Assembly (NCBI RefSeq): GCF_002734285.1
Contig: NZ_NSEA01000019.1
Location: 62,001 to 126,000, forward strand
DNA: 64,000 nt
Direction: 5' to 3'
Source of the DNA: Fredinandcohnia onubensis
GTDB taxonomy: Bacteria; Bacillota; Bacilli; Bacillales; Bacillaceae_L
How positions within the stretch are numbered: the first letter of the stretch is position 1; each line of letters opens with the position of its first letter. The position numbers and the translations under genes were made by a program. The notes under the pieces were generated by a model that did not search any database, was not told the DNA's origin, and saw nothing but the letters and a program-made list of their open reading frames with translations. Shown one piece after another: positions 51,942 to 60,936 of this stretch.

Positions 51942-52562
51942 ATGACTGTTCAAAAACCTGAGGTAAAAAGATATACAAATGAAGAGATGGAAAACAACTG
52001 GGTTGTACGATTTGACAATATGAAGACACAGGCTATTCCTTTAATGTTTATCGATAGTATCATTCCTGGTCATCAACGTCTAAACTATACATTAATCGGT
52101 GATACAGCTAGTGAAAATGATAATTTTACACCACACATTACAGAACCACATGGCTTTCAAATTGGAATGGTTAAAGCACCAAAGGGAAATGGTCCAGCCT
52201 ATCATACACATGATTACATTGAAGCATTCCTTCCGTTAACTGGAAAATGGCGTTTTTATTGGGGAAACAGCCCAGATGAGATTGAGGGAGAAACAATTAT
52301 TGAACAATGGGATTTAATTTCTTTACCACCAGGCTTATGGAGAGGTTTTGAAAATATTAGTGATGAAGATGCATGGATTTTCGCGGTGCTAGAACAACAT
52401 GAGGTATTCGAAGGAAAGGATCCTTATTGGTCTCCGAAGGTTATCAAAGAGGCTGCCAAGTATGGTTTTAAAGCTGATGAATTAGGCAAAATGATCAAAC
52501 CAGATAACTTTGAATTTTTGGAAAAAGAAATGGCGGAAAAGCTAAAAATGGGTGAAAAATAA
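51942..52562 (+). CDS. Cupin-domain protein
   Basis: The 206-residue protein has one cupin barrel. The metal motif reads AYHTHDYIEAFLPLTGKWRFYWG and the second motif is QWDLISLPPGLWRGFENISDEDAWIFAVL. The first motif has His-x-His and Glu positions that could hold a metal, while the second motif lacks a clear His. It may be an isomerase, dioxygenase or binding protein acting in the cluster's pathway. GGAGGAGATTTATT precedes the ATG. Confidence 0.78.
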   Translation: MTVQKPEVKRYTNEEMENNWVVRFDNMKTQAIPLMFIDSIIPGHQRLNYTLIGDTASENDNFTPHITEPHGFQIGMVKAPKGNGPAYHTHDYIEAFLPLTGKWRFYWGNSPDEIEGETIIEQWDLISLPPGLWRGFENISDEDAWIFAVLEQHEVFEGKDPYWSPKVIKEAAKYGFKADELGKMIKPDNFEFLEKEMAEKLKMGEK

Positions 52563-52606
52563 GATTTCACTAATTGTATCTGTTTCGAAAAATCTAAATA
52601 CTCTGA

Positions 52607-52636
52607 TTGACAAGCCCGAGTTTACGAGGTTACTAT
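52607..52636 (+). promoter_or_regulatory. Sigma-A promoter of the 52.8 kb ABC operon
   Basis: TTGACA, an 18-base spacer and TACTAT. A weaker operator-like site (AATAATACGTATTCCG, 52648-52663) lies at the expected start point. Confidence 0.65.
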
Positions 52637-52724
52637 AGTATCAACAAAATAATACGTATTCCGAAACAATGTCCTATAAATAAGTGGTAATTGATATGTA
52701 CCCACTTTTAATTTTTATTGATTT

Positions 52725-52754
52725 TGGAATACGTATTCCTGAATCCGCATTCAA
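52725..52754. promoter_or_regulatory. Two overlapping LacI-type operators
   Basis: TGGAATACGTATTCCT (52725-52740) and CTGAATCCGCATTCAA (52739-52754) share two bases. Their centres are 14 bases apart, which would put two dimers on nearly opposite faces or make binding competitive. Confidence 0.7.
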
Positions 52755-52811
52755 CATTTTAGTAAGCCCTTTCGTGAAATCGAAAAACCAAATATAGAAA
52801 GGAACATGAGA

Positions 52812-54158
52812 ATGGGAAAAAGAAGAAACTTTCGTTTAGCCGTTATTCTACTAGTAATGCTAACACTTCTTATTGCAGGATGCAGTAATTCAAGCTCTAA
52901 CAATGGTTCTGGGGATGGTAATGCAGAAGGAAAACCAGTCAAAGTATTATTATCTGCTGGAGATGTTGGACAGTTTAACGCATGGAAAGCTAGGAGTAAG
53001 GATTTCACCGAGGAGTCTGGGATTGAAATCGAGTTTATGGAAACACCATACAACAACTTACTAGAGGATATTACGGCCGACGGAATTGCAAATGGTGGGG
53101 GATATGACCTAGTCGTTTTCCTAGATTCAATGGGTTCTTCCATTACACAATTTTTAGAGCCTCTTGATGAATATATGGAGAAGGATAATTTTAATACAGA
53201 TCGCTGGCCTTCTTCTATAGTTGAACTTTCTACTTTTGATGATCAGGTATATAGCTTACCAGTTAGAGCACATGTTCAAATGCTTTTCTATAGAAAGGAT
53301 ATCTTCGACCAACTAGGATTGGAAGTTCCGAAAACGTGGGAAGAATTTGATGCGGTTAACAAAAAGATTACGGAAGAAACAGATTTATATGCAATAGCTC
53401 CATATTATGGTGCTGGAAATAATGGTCAGAATTTGTTTATGTGGACTTCGTATCTATGGAGTAACGGTGGAGACATTTTTGATGAAAACATGAAACCTAT
53501 TTTTAATAGCCCAGAAGGACTTGAGGCAACACAAAGATACTTGGACCTTCTAGTAACAGACAAAGTTGCACCACCTGAATCTGTAACCTTTGGTGAACAA
53601 GATTCACGAACATACTTCAAACAAGGTAAAGCAGCAATGTGGCTTGGCTGGTGGTGGGTGTACTCAGAGTTCAATGATGCAGGAACATCTGCTGAAGATG
53701 TTGTAGGCAATGTACATTTCGCAACTGTCCCTACTTGGGAAGGACAATCGTATGAAGGCGTGAACGTTTCAACATTCCCGATTGCCATGATGAAGGGATC
53801 TAAAAATAAGGAAGCAGCATGGGAAGTATTAAAGTGGTTATCTGAGCCTGAAGAGGAACTAGATGTAGTACTGAAATCATTGAAAAATGAAAGTCCTTCA
53901 GACCAGAAGTCACCTGTTATTACGCAAGTTGAGAATTTAAAAAATGCTGAGTTAAACGAGTTATCCGATAATTTCTATAACACAGCTGCTGAAAACTTTG
54001 AAAATGCGAAAACTTTACCAAACATTAAAGAGTGGCCACAAGTAGCGGATATTATTAGTAAAGCCATTTCTGATATGGCAACTGGAAAGCCTGTGGAACC
54101 AACTTTAAATAAAGCAGCTGAACAAGTTGAAAAGCTATTAAAAGACGCGGGATACTAA
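52812..54158 (+). CDS. ABC importer substrate-binding lipoprotein (sugar type)
   Basis: The product of about 448 residues has a lipoprotein signal (LIAGCSNSS) and the CUT1 fold (FDDQVYSLPVRAHVQMLFYRKDIFDQLGLEVPKTWEEFDAV, WLGWWWVYSEF). ATG 52812 is nine bases after AAAGG and is chosen over ATG 52806. The ligand is unknown. The many aromatic residues in the mid-section fit a sugar-like or aromatic ring ligand (inference). Confidence 0.87.
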   Translation: MGKRRNFRLAVILLVMLTLLIAGCSNSSSNNGSGDGNAEGKPVKVLLSAGDVGQFNAWKARSKDFTEESGIEIEFMETPYNNLLEDITADGIANGGGYDLVVFLDSMGSSITQFLEPLDEYMEKDNFNTDRWPSSIVELSTFDDQVYSLPVRAHVQMLFYRKDIFDQLGLEVPKTWEEFDAVNKKITEETDLYAIAPYYGAGNNGQNLFMWTSYLWSNGGDIFDENMKPIFNSPEGLEATQRYLDLLVTDKVAPPESVTFGEQDSRTYFKQGKAAMWLGWWWVYSEFNDAGTSAEDVVGNVHFATVPTWEGQSYEGVNVSTFPIAMMKGSKNKEAAWEVLKWLSEPEEELDVVLKSLKNESPSDQKSPVITQVENLKNAELNELSDNFYNTAAENFENAKTLPNIKEWPQVADIISKAISDMATGKPVEPTLNKAAEQVEKLLKDAGY

Positions 54159-54180
54159 AAAATTGTAAGGATTTAAATCC

Positions 54181-54224
54181 GATATGCACTATGAGGAGTT
54201 AACAACATTCTCATAGTGTGTATC
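54181..54224 (+). promoter_or_regulatory. Intercistronic stem-loop after the binding-protein gene
   Basis: GATATGCACTATGAG pairs with CTCATAGTGTGTATC (two G-U pairs) around 14 bases, without a T run. It matches the pattern seen after dctP, tctC and frlO. Confidence 0.7.
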
Positions 54225-54330
54225 TTGTAAACAAGCAAAATACGAATAAGATAGGTGTGATTTAAAATCACAATGAAATGAATAGCCTAAAAAAATCAAT
54301 GTTTGTCTCAAACATTAGGGGGAAGCTAAA

Positions 54331-55209
54331 GTGAGTAATAAGCTATTTAAATATGTATTATTGGCACCGGCTTTATTATTAATTGCAGCTACCACTTTTT
54401 ATCCCTTGTTGAAATCATTCTGGATTAGTTTACATAAATGGGATTTAAAAGTTTCTGCAGAGATGGGCCCTTTTATAGGTTTTGATAATTACATAAGGGC
54501 GTTTACGGATTCACAATTTTGGAATAGTGTTGGTGTCACTGTTATATTTTCAGGATTTACCGTACTTTTTACCATCGTTTTAAGTATTATGGTTGCTTTG
54601 TTATTGAGTAAGGAAAAGACATATCTCTCCTATTTACGAGTTGTCCTTATCATCCCATTTGCCATGAGCCCGGCATTAATTGGTTACTCTTGGAGATTTA
54701 TGCTTAACTCTGACTACGGTCTGTTTGACAAGATTATCGATTTCTTCATTCCAGCATTCTCAGATGTTGTGTGGTTAGGTACTGGACTTACCGCTATGAT
54801 TGCACTTATCTCAGTTGTCGTCTGGATCTGGCTCCCGTTCATGAGCTTGATGTTTATAAGTGGTGTGATGGGAATGCCAAGGGAAGTATTTGAAGCAGCA
54901 CAGGTTGATGGAGCTACTTCTCTTCAAACCTTATTCAAAATTACCCTTCCAATGCTAAAACCCATTATACTAATCGCTACTATCCTAATGACAATGTTTT
55001 CCCTTAAAGCATTTGATCCGGTTGTTACTATGACACAGGGTGGACCTGGTGGATCAACTGAAGTATTAAACTTTTTCATCTATAAGACTGGATTTAGATT
55101 CTTTGATATGGGTTATTCCTCTGCGCTTGGGTATATTTTGGCACTCATAACAATTCTATTTGTCATTATATACATGAGAAGATTGGTGAAGGGAGATGAA
55201 TGGAATTGA
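54331..55209 (+). CDS. ABC sugar-type importer permease 1
   Basis: A 292-residue MalF-type permease with six membrane segments and the EAA loop EVFEAAQVDGATSLQTLFKITLPMLKP. The GTG start follows GGGGGAAGCTAAA. It overlaps the next gene by ten bases. No ATPase gene is present in the operon. Confidence 0.9.
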   Translation: MSNKLFKYVLLAPALLLIAATTFYPLLKSFWISLHKWDLKVSAEMGPFIGFDNYIRAFTDSQFWNSVGVTVIFSGFTVLFTIVLSIMVALLLSKEKTYLSYLRVVLIIPFAMSPALIGYSWRFMLNSDYGLFDKIIDFFIPAFSDVVWLGTGLTAMIALISVVVWIWLPFMSLMFISGVMGMPREVFEAAQVDGATSLQTLFKITLPMLKPIILIATILMTMFSLKAFDPVVTMTQGGPGGSTEVLNFFIYKTGFRFFDMGYSSALGYILALITILFVIIYMRRLVKGDEWN

Positions 55210-56090
55210 TAAAAAAGGAATTATCGACACCAAATCCAATTAATCCACTTGTATTTCAGAAGACAAAAAAGAAACAATCAATGAAACTAGGATTCTTATT
55301 AGAAATCATAGGTGTCATTCTTGTTTGTGCCTTTTTATTTCTCCCGATTCTATGGATCTTAATTACGGCTTTTAAACCGGAGGCAGAAGCTTACACAACT
55401 AGCATCTTATTTCAGCCGACATTTGATAATTTTACAAATTTATTCAGTTCCTCTTTCAATTTAGGAAAATACTATTCTAATAGTTTGGTTGTTGTAGCTG
55501 TGACGCTTTTCATAACCGTTCCGGTCAGTGTGTTAGCATCTTATAGTCTTTCACGCTTTCGGATTCCAGGTAAGCAACTCTTTTTGTTTGCTATCCTTGC
55601 GACACAGTTTATTCCATTAATCGTAAATGTCATTCCGTTTTTTACAATGTTTCGCGATTGGGGGATGTTAGACACGTCACTTGCTTTAATCATAGTTAAC
55701 TTGGGGCACACCATACCCTATGCGATTTGGTTAACAAAAGGTTTTATTGACCGTATTCCGGTTGATATGGAAGAAGCAGCAACCATTGATGGTGCAAACC
55801 GTCTCCAAGTTTTATGGCATATCCTACTTCCGCTTGCAAAACCGGGAATTATTACAGCAACTGTTTTCTGTTTTGTTATTACGTGGAACGAATTCATGTT
55901 TGCCCTGATCCTAACCCAACAAGATGCGGTTACATTACCAGTTGCATTATCCTTCTTTAATGGAGAAAAGGGTGTACTTTGGAATGAAATGGCGGCAGCA
56001 GGAATCATCTTTGTACTTCCAACTGTAGTCTTAATGATGATTGTACGTAAACAATTCATACTTGGTATGACATCAGGCAGTGTAAAATAA
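55200..56090 (+). CDS. ABC sugar-type importer permease 2
   Basis: A 296-residue MalG-type permease with the EAA loop DMEEAATIDGANRLQVLWHILLPLAKP and a C-terminal RKQFILGMTSGSVK. ATG 55200 follows GGGAG inside the end of the previous gene. It is followed 41 bases later by lacI-2. Confidence 0.9.
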   Translation: MELIKKELSTPNPINPLVFQKTKKKQSMKLGFLLEIIGVILVCAFLFLPILWILITAFKPEAEAYTTSILFQPTFDNFTNLFSSSFNLGKYYSNSLVVVAVTLFITVPVSVLASYSLSRFRIPGKQLFLFAILATQFIPLIVNVIPFFTMFRDWGMLDTSLALIIVNLGHTIPYAIWLTKGFIDRIPVDMEEAATIDGANRLQVLWHILLPLAKPGIITATVFCFVITWNEFMFALILTQQDAVTLPVALSFFNGEKGVLWNEMAAAGIIFVLPTVVLMMIVRKQFILGMTSGSVK

Positions 56091-56131
56091 GGGATTTTTC
56101 CGAAAAGGAGGATGGAAAGGAAAGTTGTTTA

Positions 56132-57157
56132 ATGAGAATAACCGTTAATGATATAGCTAAATTAGCGAATGTTTCGCAATCTACGGTTTCAAAAGTATTA
56201 AATGGTTATCCCAACGTAAAAGAATCAACAAAACAGGAAGTAATGAAAACCATAAAAGAGTTAAATTTTACACCTGATGCAGTTGCTAGAAGTATGATTA
56301 CTAAAAGAACCAATACGCTTGGTTTAATAGTCGGAGATATCTCAAATCCCTATTTTGCGGAAACAGCAAAAATCATCATTGAGAAAGCTCAAAGTAAAGG
56401 CTATAACGTGATTATCAGTAACACAAATCATGATGATCAAAACCTGGAAACAGCGATTGAAACATTATTAAGCAAAAGAGTGGATGGACTGTTAATTACA
56501 TCCGTAAGTTCGCATAACCAGGAGCATATTCAAAATCTCTGCAATGGAAAGATACCAACCCTTTTATTTATCAATTACATCGAAGGTGAGAATGTCAACT
56601 ATGTTGTTTTAGACAATAAGAAGGGTGCACAAATCGCCGTTGAATACTTGATCAATATCGGACATAGGAACATTGCGTTTATATCCGGGCCTTTTAAATA
56701 CTCGGCTATTTCTCAAAGGTATTTTGGGTACAAAGAAGCTTTAGCCTTACACGATATTCCAGTCAAGGATGGAAACATTTATAATGGCGAGCTAGTGTAT
56801 GAAAATGTCTATCATTTTGTAGATAATCTATTATCAACTGATGACCGACCTACTGCCATTTTTGCCTCTTCAGACAATATCGCACTAACCATATTAGATG
56901 TTGCAGCTTATAAAGGTATGGATATTCCGAAGGATTTGTCGGTAATTGGTTTTGATAATATGGATTTATCTTCGAATCAATATATTTCACTAACAACGGT
57001 TTCTCATCATAAAGAGAGACTAGCAACCCTTGCTTTAGAAAAATTATTATTATTGATTGAAAAAGGGGACTTGATTAAGAAACCCATTCAATTAATCATT
57101 GAACCAGAATTAATTATCCGTAAGACATCTTCTGAATTGATAGTTCAGAATACTTAA
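56132..57157 (+). CDS. LacI/GalR-family regulator (lacI-2)
   Basis: The 341-residue regulator has VNDIAKLANVSQSTVSKVLNGYPNV and an effector domain with LGLIVGDISNPYFAE and VIGFDNMDLSSNQY. It shares the VSQSTVS recognition helix with lacI-1 and lacI-3. It lies inside the operon whose promoter carries the operators at 52648-52754, so it should be co-expressed with the importer. The paralogues probably read the same GAATNCGNATTC site. Confidence 0.9.
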   Translation: MRITVNDIAKLANVSQSTVSKVLNGYPNVKESTKQEVMKTIKELNFTPDAVARSMITKRTNTLGLIVGDISNPYFAETAKIIIEKAQSKGYNVIISNTNHDDQNLETAIETLLSKRVDGLLITSVSSHNQEHIQNLCNGKIPTLLFINYIEGENVNYVVLDNKKGAQIAVEYLINIGHRNIAFISGPFKYSAISQRYFGYKEALALHDIPVKDGNIYNGELVYENVYHFVDNLLSTDDRPTAIFASSDNIALTILDVAAYKGMDIPKDLSVIGFDNMDLSSNQYISLTTVSHHKERLATLALEKLLLLIEKGDLIKKPIQLIIEPELIIRKTSSELIVQNT

Positions 57158-57204
57158 AATACCCTGATTTATAGCAAAAAATATTTACAAAAAGGATGGT
57201 TACC

Positions 57205-58434
57205 ATGGCTGAAACAAAAACAGAAGTAAGAAATGTAACTCCAACTAAAAAAATCAAAATGGATCTTTCTTTATCAAAATCACCAAACTTCATTCATTAT
57301 GCGGATGCAAATGAAGTGAATATGATCGATACGAAGGATGATTTTGATTACATTCATCTAGAAGAATCTGAACAAAAAAAGCAAAGCATGAGAGGATTTA
57401 ACCCAGAATATAACAACATCGTTGATTATATTGTGAAAATTACTCGCCAAATTTGGAAAGAGAAAGATATTGGGTTGATCTATGATACGTACAGCACGAG
57501 TGTGAGTGTACATAAGGGTCTTGTAAATAGCCATGGAGTGAATGAAGTCATTTCAGGAACCCTTCAAACCTTACATACTTTCCCTGATAGAAAAGGATTA
57601 GGATGGAGTGTCATTTGGTCCGGTAATGACGTGGATGGATTTTTTACATCTCACCGAGGAAGATCCAATGCCACTCATTTAGGTGATAGCTTATTATATG
57701 GCAAACCAACAGGTAAAAAAGTCGTTTTTCGTACGAGCGCCGATTGCTTGATTTTGAATAATAAAATTTATGAAGAATGGTTGGTCATGGACACGTATCA
57801 TCTAGTGAAACAACTTGGATTAGACCCTGTTGATATCGCGAAGAAAATCGCAAAGAGCACACAAAAACTTGCCCCTTCTCTACCATTTGGGAATAACGAA
57901 ACAGCAGAGATCGGACTTCCACCAAAAATTTATGAGCCATCATCAGATGAGTTCGAAATTGGAGAATTCATGCAGCTGGTCTTTAATCGGATTTGGGCAA
58001 GACGTTCGTTTAATTATGTTAGAGAGTATTATGAGGATAATGCCGTTATTCACTATGTTTGTAATCGAGATATTACGGGGATTAGTGAGATTCAAGGGAT
58101 GTTTATAAGCCTATTTGCATCTGTTCCTAATGGCAAGGTTATTTTAGAGCGTGTGACCTGTAACAAGAGAGGATCAGATAGTGATTGGGATGTAGCCGTA
58201 AGATGGAGAATCCAAGGCCTTCATGAAGGAACAGGTTATTTCGGTGCTCCGAGCGGGAAGCCGATTGATATTCATGGTATTAGTCATTATAAAGTTCGTA
58301 ATGAAAAAATTGCTGAAGAGTGGCTGTTATTTGATGGAATGGAAGTGCTACGACAAATCCATTTACCTGATGAAGATGAAAATGTTCAAAACGAGGCAGA
58401 TAGTGAAGACGGGAATTTCACAGGAGTTTCATAA
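57205..58434 (+). CDS. Double SnoaL-like (NTF2-fold) protein
   Basis: The product of about 409 residues contains two NTF2/SnoaL-like halves (about 60-200 and 245-395): IWKEKDIGLIYDTYSTSVSVHKG with EEWLVMDTYHLVKQLGLDP, then NRIWARRSFNYVREYYEDNAVIHY with GISHYKVRNEKIAEEWLLFDGMEVLRQI. Single-domain relatives are ester cyclases and hydroxylases of polyketides or degraders of small substrates. A tandem arrangement inside a catabolic operon is unusual. ATG 57205 follows AAAGG. A terminator follows. Confidence 0.75.
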   Translation: MAETKTEVRNVTPTKKIKMDLSLSKSPNFIHYADANEVNMIDTKDDFDYIHLEESEQKKQSMRGFNPEYNNIVDYIVKITRQIWKEKDIGLIYDTYSTSVSVHKGLVNSHGVNEVISGTLQTLHTFPDRKGLGWSVIWSGNDVDGFFTSHRGRSNATHLGDSLLYGKPTGKKVVFRTSADCLILNNKIYEEWLVMDTYHLVKQLGLDPVDIAKKIAKSTQKLAPSLPFGNNETAEIGLPPKIYEPSSDEFEIGEFMQLVFNRIWARRSFNYVREYYEDNAVIHYVCNRDITGISEIQGMFISLFASVPNGKVILERVTCNKRGSDSDWDVAVRWRIQGLHEGTGYFGAPSGKPIDIHGISHYKVRNEKIAEEWLLFDGMEVLRQIHLPDEDENVQNEADSEDGNFTGVS

Positions 58435-58439
58435 GAAGT

Positions 58440-58467
58440 AGAGGCAGTCTTATGCCTGCCTCTTTTT
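58440..58467 (+). terminator. Terminator inside the catabolic cluster
   Basis: GAGGCAG pairs with CTGCCTC, followed by TTTTTT. It separates the importer/lacI-2/SnoaL unit from the HisD-like gene. Confidence 0.75.
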
Positions 58468-58495
58468 TAACTCATAAATAAGGAGGACATGAATC

Positions 58496-59764
58496 ATGGA
58501 ATATGTGAAAAAGGCTGAAAATATCGAACTAACATTTTCTAATGAAGTTGAGCAAACGGTAAAGGATATTATTTCTTCTGTTAGGGAAAAGGGAGATGAG
58601 GCGGTTGGAAATTTTGAGATGAAATTTGGAAACTCTGATCGTCCATTAAGGGTTAGTGAAGAAGAAATTGAAGAGTGCTTAAAAACTCTTCCAGCAGATG
58701 TGAAAGAATTAATAGACCGTGTTGTTGATCGCGTATCATCATTTGCCCAAGCACAATTGGAAACTCTGACACCTTTTGAAAAAGAATTCGGTGAAGGAAT
58801 TCGTATGGGGCATCGAATTGTTCCAATCGAGAAAGTGGGTGCATACATTCCAGGCGGAAGATATCCGTTATTATCCTCTGGTCCGATGGTTGTCGCACCA
58901 GCAAAAGTCGCAGGGGCAAAGCAAATTGTTGCATGTAGTCCAGCGAATTATAAGGGTGGAATTCATCCTGCCGTTTTATACGGATTAATTCGTTCTGGGG
59001 CAACTGATATTTTCGCTATAGGTGGAGCACAAGCAATTGCTGCAATGGCTTACGGTACGGAATCAGTGCCAGAAGTCGATATAATTGCTGGACCAGGAAA
59101 CCGTTTTGTAGCAGAAGCAAAACGTCAGGTGTATGGAAAAGTGGGTATTGACCTAATCGCCGGACCAAGTGAAGTCATGGTTTTTGCAGATGAAACAGCC
59201 TCGCCGAAAAAAATAGCAGCCGATTTATTGGCACAGGCAGAGCATGATCCGTTTGCAAGAGCCATTTTAGTTACAACTTCAAGTACAGTAGCAACGGAAA
59301 CGATAGAAGAAGTGAATGAGGTATTAAAGAGCTTTTCTCCAACTTCACCGGCTCATGATTCATGGGAAAGAAGTGGAGAAATAATCTTTGCAGATTCAGT
59401 TTCAGAAGCAATTCAGATTTGTAATGATTATGCTATTGAACATTTGCATTTACATGTGAAAAATAGTCGCGATTTAGTAGATAAACTATCTAACTATGGT
59501 TCTCTATTTATTAATGAAGATAGTTCCGTTGTCTTTTCTGATAAGGTTTCAGGGACAAATCATACACTACCAACACAAAAAGCAGCAAGATACACTGGTG
59601 GATTATGGGTGGGCAGTTATGTGAAGGTGCTGACTCATCAGGAGATTTTTGGTCCAGGTGTTCAATATTTGGCATCACATGCAGAAAAGCAATCAGAAAT
59701 TGAAGGGTTAGAAGGTCACAAATTGTCTGCAACCGTTCGATTGGAAGCCAGTCTGAACAAGTAG
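58496..59764 (+). CDS. Histidinol-dehydrogenase-family enzyme in a catabolic setting
   Basis: The 422-residue HisD-superfamily protein keeps the zinc and catalytic residues: Gln and His in LLAQAEHDPFARA, the Glu-His pair in AIEHLHLHV, Asp in SDKVSGTNHTLPT and the late His in GLEGHKLSATVR. HisD does a two-step NAD oxidation of an alcohol to an acid. No other his gene is near. The segment GAYIPGGRYPLLSSGPM resembles the paralogous group that includes sulfopropanediol dehydrogenase (HpsN). A catabolic role on another alcohol is likely (inference). Confidence 0.85.
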   Translation: MEYVKKAENIELTFSNEVEQTVKDIISSVREKGDEAVGNFEMKFGNSDRPLRVSEEEIEECLKTLPADVKELIDRVVDRVSSFAQAQLETLTPFEKEFGEGIRMGHRIVPIEKVGAYIPGGRYPLLSSGPMVVAPAKVAGAKQIVACSPANYKGGIHPAVLYGLIRSGATDIFAIGGAQAIAAMAYGTESVPEVDIIAGPGNRFVAEAKRQVYGKVGIDLIAGPSEVMVFADETASPKKIAADLLAQAEHDPFARAILVTTSSTVATETIEEVNEVLKSFSPTSPAHDSWERSGEIIFADSVSEAIQICNDYAIEHLHLHVKNSRDLVDKLSNYGSLFINEDSSVVFSDKVSGTNHTLPTQKAARYTGGLWVGSYVKVLTHQEIFGPGVQYLASHAEKQSEIEGLEGHKLSATVRLEASLNK

Positions 59765-59767
59765 TTT

Positions 59768-59796
59768 TTTGCTATCCCTCTATCAATCTGGTATAT
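59768..59796 (+). promoter_or_regulatory. Probable promoter of lacI-3
   Basis: TTGCTA, a 17-base spacer and TATATT. The operator at 59801 covers the expected start point. Confidence 0.6.
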
Positions 59797-59800
59797 TAAT

Positions 59801-59816
59801 TTTGAATCCGCATTCG
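59801..59816. promoter_or_regulatory. LacI-type operator upstream of lacI-3
   Basis: TTGAATCCGCATTCGA matches the regulon palindrome with one arm mismatch. It starts four bases after the -10 box. Confidence 0.72.
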
Positions 59817-59843
59817 AAATTTTATATACCAGTGAGGTACATG

Positions 59844-60869
59844 ATGAATAATAATCGAACAAATGCTTATGATGTTGCGAAAAAGGCAGGAGTTTCGCAG
59901 TCAACAGTATCTAGAGTTTTAAATAATTATCCTTATATAAAAGAAAGTACACGTACTAAAGTTTTAAAGGCAATTGAGGAATTAAATTTTACGCGTGACG
60001 AAATTGCAAGAAGTCTAGCTGAGAAGAAAACGAGGACAATTGGCTTAATTATCGGGGACATTGCAAACCCCTTTTATGCAGAGTCCTCTAAAATTATTAT
60101 GAAAAAGGCAAATGAAAAGGCCTATGATGTGATTATAGGATACACAGATTATCAAGATACAAATATGGAAACATCTATCCAAACCATGATCGGAAAACGG
60201 GTCGATGGCATTATTATTGCTACCACTGAACGGTCCAATGAGAAAATCACGGAATTGTACCGTTCAGGGTTTCCTATTGTCTTATATAATGCTCAAATTG
60301 ACGACCTGGAGCAATCAAATTTCGTAGTGGTGAACAATGGAAAAGGTGCCTATATGGCAACAGAGCACTTAATTCAATTAGGGCACAAGGACATTGCGTA
60401 TATCTCAGGACCCTTATCCTTTCTCAATTTATTTTACCGTTTTTCCGGATATAAGAAGACGTTAGAGGCGTATAAGATACCAATGGATGACAGTATTGTT
60501 TTTCAAGATAGTCTAGATCTAACTAAAATTGCTCAATTTGTAGAAGGACTCATTCAGAGAACCAATCGGCCAACGGGAATTTTTGCAGCATCCGACCAGA
60601 TTGCTCTTACTGTAATTGATACCATTTTAAAGAGTGGGTTAAAAGTTCCGGATGATATATCTGTCATTGGTTTTGATGATATCTCGTTATCCTCCAATCA
60701 CTTAGTTAATTTGACGACTGTTTCTCAAAATATGGAGGAAATGGCCACAACAGCTTTGCACCATTTACTTATGGTTATAGAAGGCAAAGACTCTGATATG
60801 AAAAATCTCCAATTAGTGATCGAACCACAATTAAAAATACGAAGTACAACAGGTCCTGTTAAGGATTGA
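59844..60869 (+). CDS. LacI/GalR-family regulator (lacI-3)
   Basis: The product of about 341 residues has AYDVAKKAGVSQSTVSRVLNNYPYIKES, almost identical in the recognition region to lacI-1. Its effector domain contains IGLIIGDIANPFYAE and VIGFDDISLSSNHL. ATG 59844 (or 59841) follows GTGAGG; the frame upstream of it contains the promoter and operator and is not coding. It is probably autoregulated and controls the downstream catabolic genes. Confidence 0.9.
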   Translation: MNNNRTNAYDVAKKAGVSQSTVSRVLNNYPYIKESTRTKVLKAIEELNFTRDEIARSLAEKKTRTIGLIIGDIANPFYAESSKIIMKKANEKAYDVIIGYTDYQDTNMETSIQTMIGKRVDGIIIATTERSNEKITELYRSGFPIVLYNAQIDDLEQSNFVVVNNGKGAYMATEHLIQLGHKDIAYISGPLSFLNLFYRFSGYKKTLEAYKIPMDDSIVFQDSLDLTKIAQFVEGLIQRTNRPTGIFAASDQIALTVIDTILKSGLKVPDDISVIGFDDISLSSNHLVNLTTVSQNMEEMATTALHHLLMVIEGKDSDMKNLQLVIEPQLKIRSTTGPVKD

Positions 60870-60936
60870 ACTAAATATTAGCGATTGTTACGGAGTCGTT
60901 GTTGAACGGAACAGGCTGGAAATGGGGGGAAAACAC

